From assembly GCA_934101275.1 (NCBI GenBank), contig CAKOQM010000030.1, positions 1 to 15,774 on the forward strand: a stretch of DNA of 15,774 nt, given 5' to 3'. Within the stretch, counting starts at the first letter, position 1; each line of letters opens with the position of its first letter. The translations under genes were made by a program, and so were the position numbers. Origin of the DNA: an uncultured Bacilli bacterium. Its GTDB lineage: Bacteria; Bacillota_I; Bacilli_A; RF39; UBA660. A model generated the notes under the pieces. That model saw only the letters and a list, made by a program, of their open reading frames with translations, did not search any database and had not been told where the DNA came from. This document shows positions 14,189 to 15,774 of this stretch, one piece after another.

Positions 14189-14204
14189 ATCTTTTGATAA
14201 TCTC

Positions 14205-14233
14205 TTTGTATCTTTTTATTTTTGTGATACCAT
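14205..14233 (+). promoter_or_regulatory. Probable promoter of ftsW
   Basis: TTTGTA (14205-14210), 17-bp spacer, extended -10 TGA-TACCAT (14225-14233). An alternative pair is TTGATA (14194-14199) with TATTTT (14217-14222), also at 17 bp. AAGGTGA just before the ATG is the ribosome site. Confidence 0.45.
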
Positions 14234-14250
14234 GTTAGTAAGGTGATACT

Positions 14251-15414
14251 ATGAAGTCATTATTAAAAAAGGTAGACAAACCACTTTTTATTTTGATGTT
14301 TTTTTACATGATTTTAGGCATTGTGATGATACTGAGTGCTTCTTCTGTTTCAGCTGTTTTAAGGTATCAAGTTTCGTCTTATTACTTTTTTATTCGCCAA
14401 GTTATTTTTGTTTTGTTTTCTGTCTTTGTGGGTTTTTTCCTTGCTTTAAGACAACCTACCCATAATTATAAATGGTTATCTCCTGTCTATCTTTTAGCTG
14501 TCGTTGCTCTTCTAATTTATGTTTTTGGTTATGGAGCCATTGCTGGTGGTGCTCAAAGTTGGATTGATTTTGGCTTTTTTAATCTTCAACCTACCGAATT
14601 TGCTAAAACCGCTTTAATTCTTTATATGGGTTGTTTTTATGAAAAAAGTCTTAAAAAGAAAAAAAACTTTTGGTATAATTTTTTACCCATTTTATTTGCC
14701 TTTGTTATTTTTATTCTCGTCGCTAAACAACCAGACTTTGGAGGCGCAGCAATTATCGCTGGTATTGTTTTCTTTACCTTTTTAAAAGTTCCTTTTTCGG
14801 ATAAGAAAAAGGTGAATACTATTAAATACTTAGGCATCGGTACCATCATTTTTGCTTTTTCTCTTTTGTATAGTGGCTCGGATATTTTTAATTCAGCCCA
14901 GCTATCTCGGCTTAAATTTTCAGCTCCTTGTAGCCGTTACATGGAAGATACCGGATACCAAGTCTGTAATGGACTCATTGCTTATCATAATGGAGGCCTT
15001 TTTGGTGTTGGTCTTGGTAATTCCAGTCAAAAATATCTTTATCTACCAGAAGCTCATACCGACTTTATTTTTCCTATTTTAGTCGAAGAATTAGGCCTTT
15101 TGATTGGCATTCTGGTTTTAATAGGCTATGCCTTTATTTTATATCGAATTTTAAAAATTGCTAAAGCTTGTGATAATACCCGCAACTTTATTATTTGTTA
15201 TGGCACATTCATTTATATTTTGTTACATCTTATTATTAACTTAGCTGGTTCTTTAGCTTTAATTCCTTTAACTGGTGTTCCACTTCCATTTTTAAGCTAT
15301 GGAGGAAGTTATAATATGAATATTATTTTAATGTGCTTCGTCATTCAAAGAATTGCGATCGAAAATAAAATAAATGAAGAAAAAAGACAAATAAAACTCT
15401 TTACAAATTCCTAG
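14251..15414 (+). CDS. ftsW: SEDS-family peptidoglycan glycosyltransferase FtsW
   Basis: 387 aa with about ten hydrophobic helices, typical of the SEDS (FtsW/RodA/SpoVE) family. These enzymes polymerise lipid II into glycan strands at the membrane with a class B PBP partner. The first helix ILMFFYMILGIVMILSAS matches FtsW. The large loop carries GYQVCNGLIAYHNGGLFGVG, then LGNSSQKYLYLPEAHTDFIF with the conserved Asp in the HTDFIF block, and LVEELG. The last helices hold PLPFLSYGGS, the family signature. AGGSWIDFG is replaced by AGGAQSWIDFGFFNLQPTEF, still the usual 'G..W...G....QP.E..K' block. The 'GNS.QK..YLPEAHTDFIF' wording favours FtsW over RodA. The ribosome site AAGGTGA is near the ATG. 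Codon use is like the host genes on the left, not like the island. A cell wall is implied, so the organism is not a true mycoplasma. Confidence 0.9.
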   Translation: MKSLLKKVDKPLFILMFFYMILGIVMILSASSVSAVLRYQVSSYYFFIRQVIFVLFSVFVGFFLALRQPTHNYKWLSPVYLLAVVALLIYVFGYGAIAGGAQSWIDFGFFNLQPTEFAKTALILYMGCFYEKSLKKKKNFWYNFLPILFAFVIFILVAKQPDFGGAAIIAGIVFFTFLKVPFSDKKKVNTIKYLGIGTIIFAFSLLYSGSDIFNSAQLSRLKFSAPCSRYMEDTGYQVCNGLIAYHNGGLFGVGLGNSSQKYLYLPEAHTDFIFPILVEELGLLIGILVLIGYAFILYRILKIAKACDNTRNFIICYGTFIYILLHLIINLAGSLALIPLTGVPLPFLSYGGSYNMNIILMCFVIQRIAIENKINEEKRQIKLFTNS

Positions 15415-15435
15415 AAAGGAGCTGAATAGCGAAAG

Positions 15436-15475
15436 TAAATTCCATTTCTTAAATTTTAGGGGTGGAATTTAGTTT
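15436..15475 (+). terminator. Hairpin terminator after ftsW
   Basis: TAAATTCCA (15436-15444) pairs with TGGAATTTA (15463-15471), with an 18-nt loop, and is followed by a short T-run (15473-15476). The loop is long, so the terminator may be weak. Confidence 0.55.
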
Positions 15476-15522
15476 TACAGTGCAGGGAAAAAGTTACTAA
15501 TAGCAAATTTTTCAAAACCCCC

Positions 15523-15554
15523 TTGACGTTCGGGGGGGGGGTATCTGTTATAAT
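15523..15554 (+). promoter_or_regulatory. Promoter with a G10 tract in its spacer (probably phase variable)
   Basis: TTGACG (15523-15528), 20-bp spacer, and extended -10 TGT-TATAAT (15546-15554). The spacer contains ten consecutive G (15532-15541) in a region that is otherwise AT-rich. Five C just upstream (15518-15522) flank the -35. Loss of three G would give the optimal 17-bp spacing, so slippage would change promoter strength. Confidence 0.7.
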
Positions 15555-15578
15555 CATCATAGGAAGACTATGGTGATT
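15552..15578 (+). promoter_or_regulatory. Inverted repeat over the transcription start
   Basis: AATCATCATA (15552-15561) and TATGGTGATT (15569-15578) are inverted with one G-T mismatch around a 7-nt centre. The left arm overlaps the end of the -10 and the expected start point, so only part would be transcribed. This fits an operator better than an RNA hairpin. Confidence 0.4.
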
Positions 15579-15636
15579 TTTGTATGTAAAAATTACTTGG
15601 CTTTACTTTTACTAGAAATAAAGGAGTCTGTTTTAA

Positions 15637-15774
15637 ATGAATAAAAAGAAAAAAATAATATTGTTTCTCGGAATAGGATTATTAATAGTTTGTGGCATAG
15701 GCATTTCTTATGCTTATTGGGTTTTAACATTTTCACAGAATAATCCAAATAAGTTAGTAACAAGCTGTTTAAGT
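15637..15774 (+). CDS. Start of a secreted or membrane-anchored surface protein (runs off the window)
   Basis: 46 residues visible. Ribosome site AAAGGAG (15620-15626), 10 nt before ATG. The N-terminus MNKKKKIILFLGIGLLIVCG is a basic stretch followed by a hydrophobic helix to about residue 24. Then comes SYAYWVLTFSQNNPNKLVTS and a Cys at 44. This is a signal peptide or N-terminal anchor of an exported protein. The AYW-x-L-x-x-x-Q then N...C pattern after the helix recalls surface proteins of low-GC Bacilli with SipW-type signals, but this is from memory. The product cannot be named from so short a piece. Expression is probably phase variable through the G10-tract promoter upstream. Confidence 0.7.
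   Translation, partial: MNKKKKIILFLGIGLLIVCGIGISYAYWVLTFSQNNPNKLVTSCLS

Larger units (their letters stand above)
13945..14250. other. Gap between the AAA+ fragment and ftsW
   Basis: 306 bp, very AT-rich, no gene seen on either strand. It holds a weak 5-bp hairpin (TGCTA 13994-13998 / TAGCA 14006-14010), the right 22-bp repeat (14167-14188) and the ftsW promoter region. Confidence 0.6.

Noticed and set aside
14637..15082. Open frames overlapping ftsW on both strands
   Set aside because: They are shadows of an intact SEDS gene with conserved motifs.
15518..15541. C5/G10 as a hairpin terminator
   Set aside because: No T-run follows, and the bases coincide with a -35 and spacer; a promoter reading explains more. 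A read error in the G run is possible, but the surrounding promoter makes a real tract likely.
1..15774. CRISPR array, tRNA or rRNA gene, or recoded TGA
   Set aside because: No regularly spaced repeats, no cloverleaf or rRNA motifs seen by eye, and TGA ends genes normally while Trp is TGG.

Overview
The window comes from a low-GC Gram-positive bacterium, probably a member of the Bacilli close to the Mollicutes or Erysipelotrichia. This is an inference. It rests on the strong AGGAGG ribosome sites, the AT-rich codons, a YidD with its Cys motif, a Gram-positive (type 2) peptide deformylase, a short SMC like the P115 protein of mycoplasmas, and an FtsW. TGA acts as a stop (for example at the end of the genes finishing at 12006 and 13944) and Trp is always TGG, so the code is the standard bacterial one.

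The left part (1-7057) is mostly housekeeping. It opens with two successive C-terminal tails of Rpn/PD-(D/E)XK transposase-nuclease proteins, the second a headless remnant. A leftward operon yidD - ZnuA-like lipoprotein follows. It shares a -35 region, on opposite strands, with the rightward rnc-smc operon. Peptide deformylase (def) faces smc across a shared terminator. A MYG1-family phosphohydrolase/exonuclease is divergent from def, and a tiny Gly/Tyr-rich YjcZ-like membrane protein faces it across a perfect palindromic terminator.

The middle part (about 7150-14166) looks foreign. It is AT-richer, it uses almost only AGA/AGG for Arg where the flanking genes use much CGT, and its genes are mostly unfamiliar. 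A 22-bp identical direct repeat lies at each side (7128-7149 and 14167-14188), as expected for an inserted element, although no integrase is visible. Cargo in order: two decayed gene remnants; a 568-aa protein with a possible BECR-fold (PBECR4-like) nuclease module; a LysR regulator; a divergent three-gene operon (204-aa unknown, divergent sigma-70-like factor, 380-aa unknown); and two translationally coupled small ORFs, the second a truncated AAA+ (MoxR-like) ATPase with a ruined Walker B. The LysR-box palindrome lies in the LysR/operon divergent gap.

The right part returns to host-like sequence: ftsW, a hairpin terminator, then a secreted or anchored surface-type protein cut by the window end. 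Its promoter carries a run of ten G between a TTGACG -35 and an extended TATAAT -10. The spacer is 20 bp, which is the architecture of a slipped-strand, phase-variable promoter. I regard this and the repeat-bounded island as the two most interesting items.
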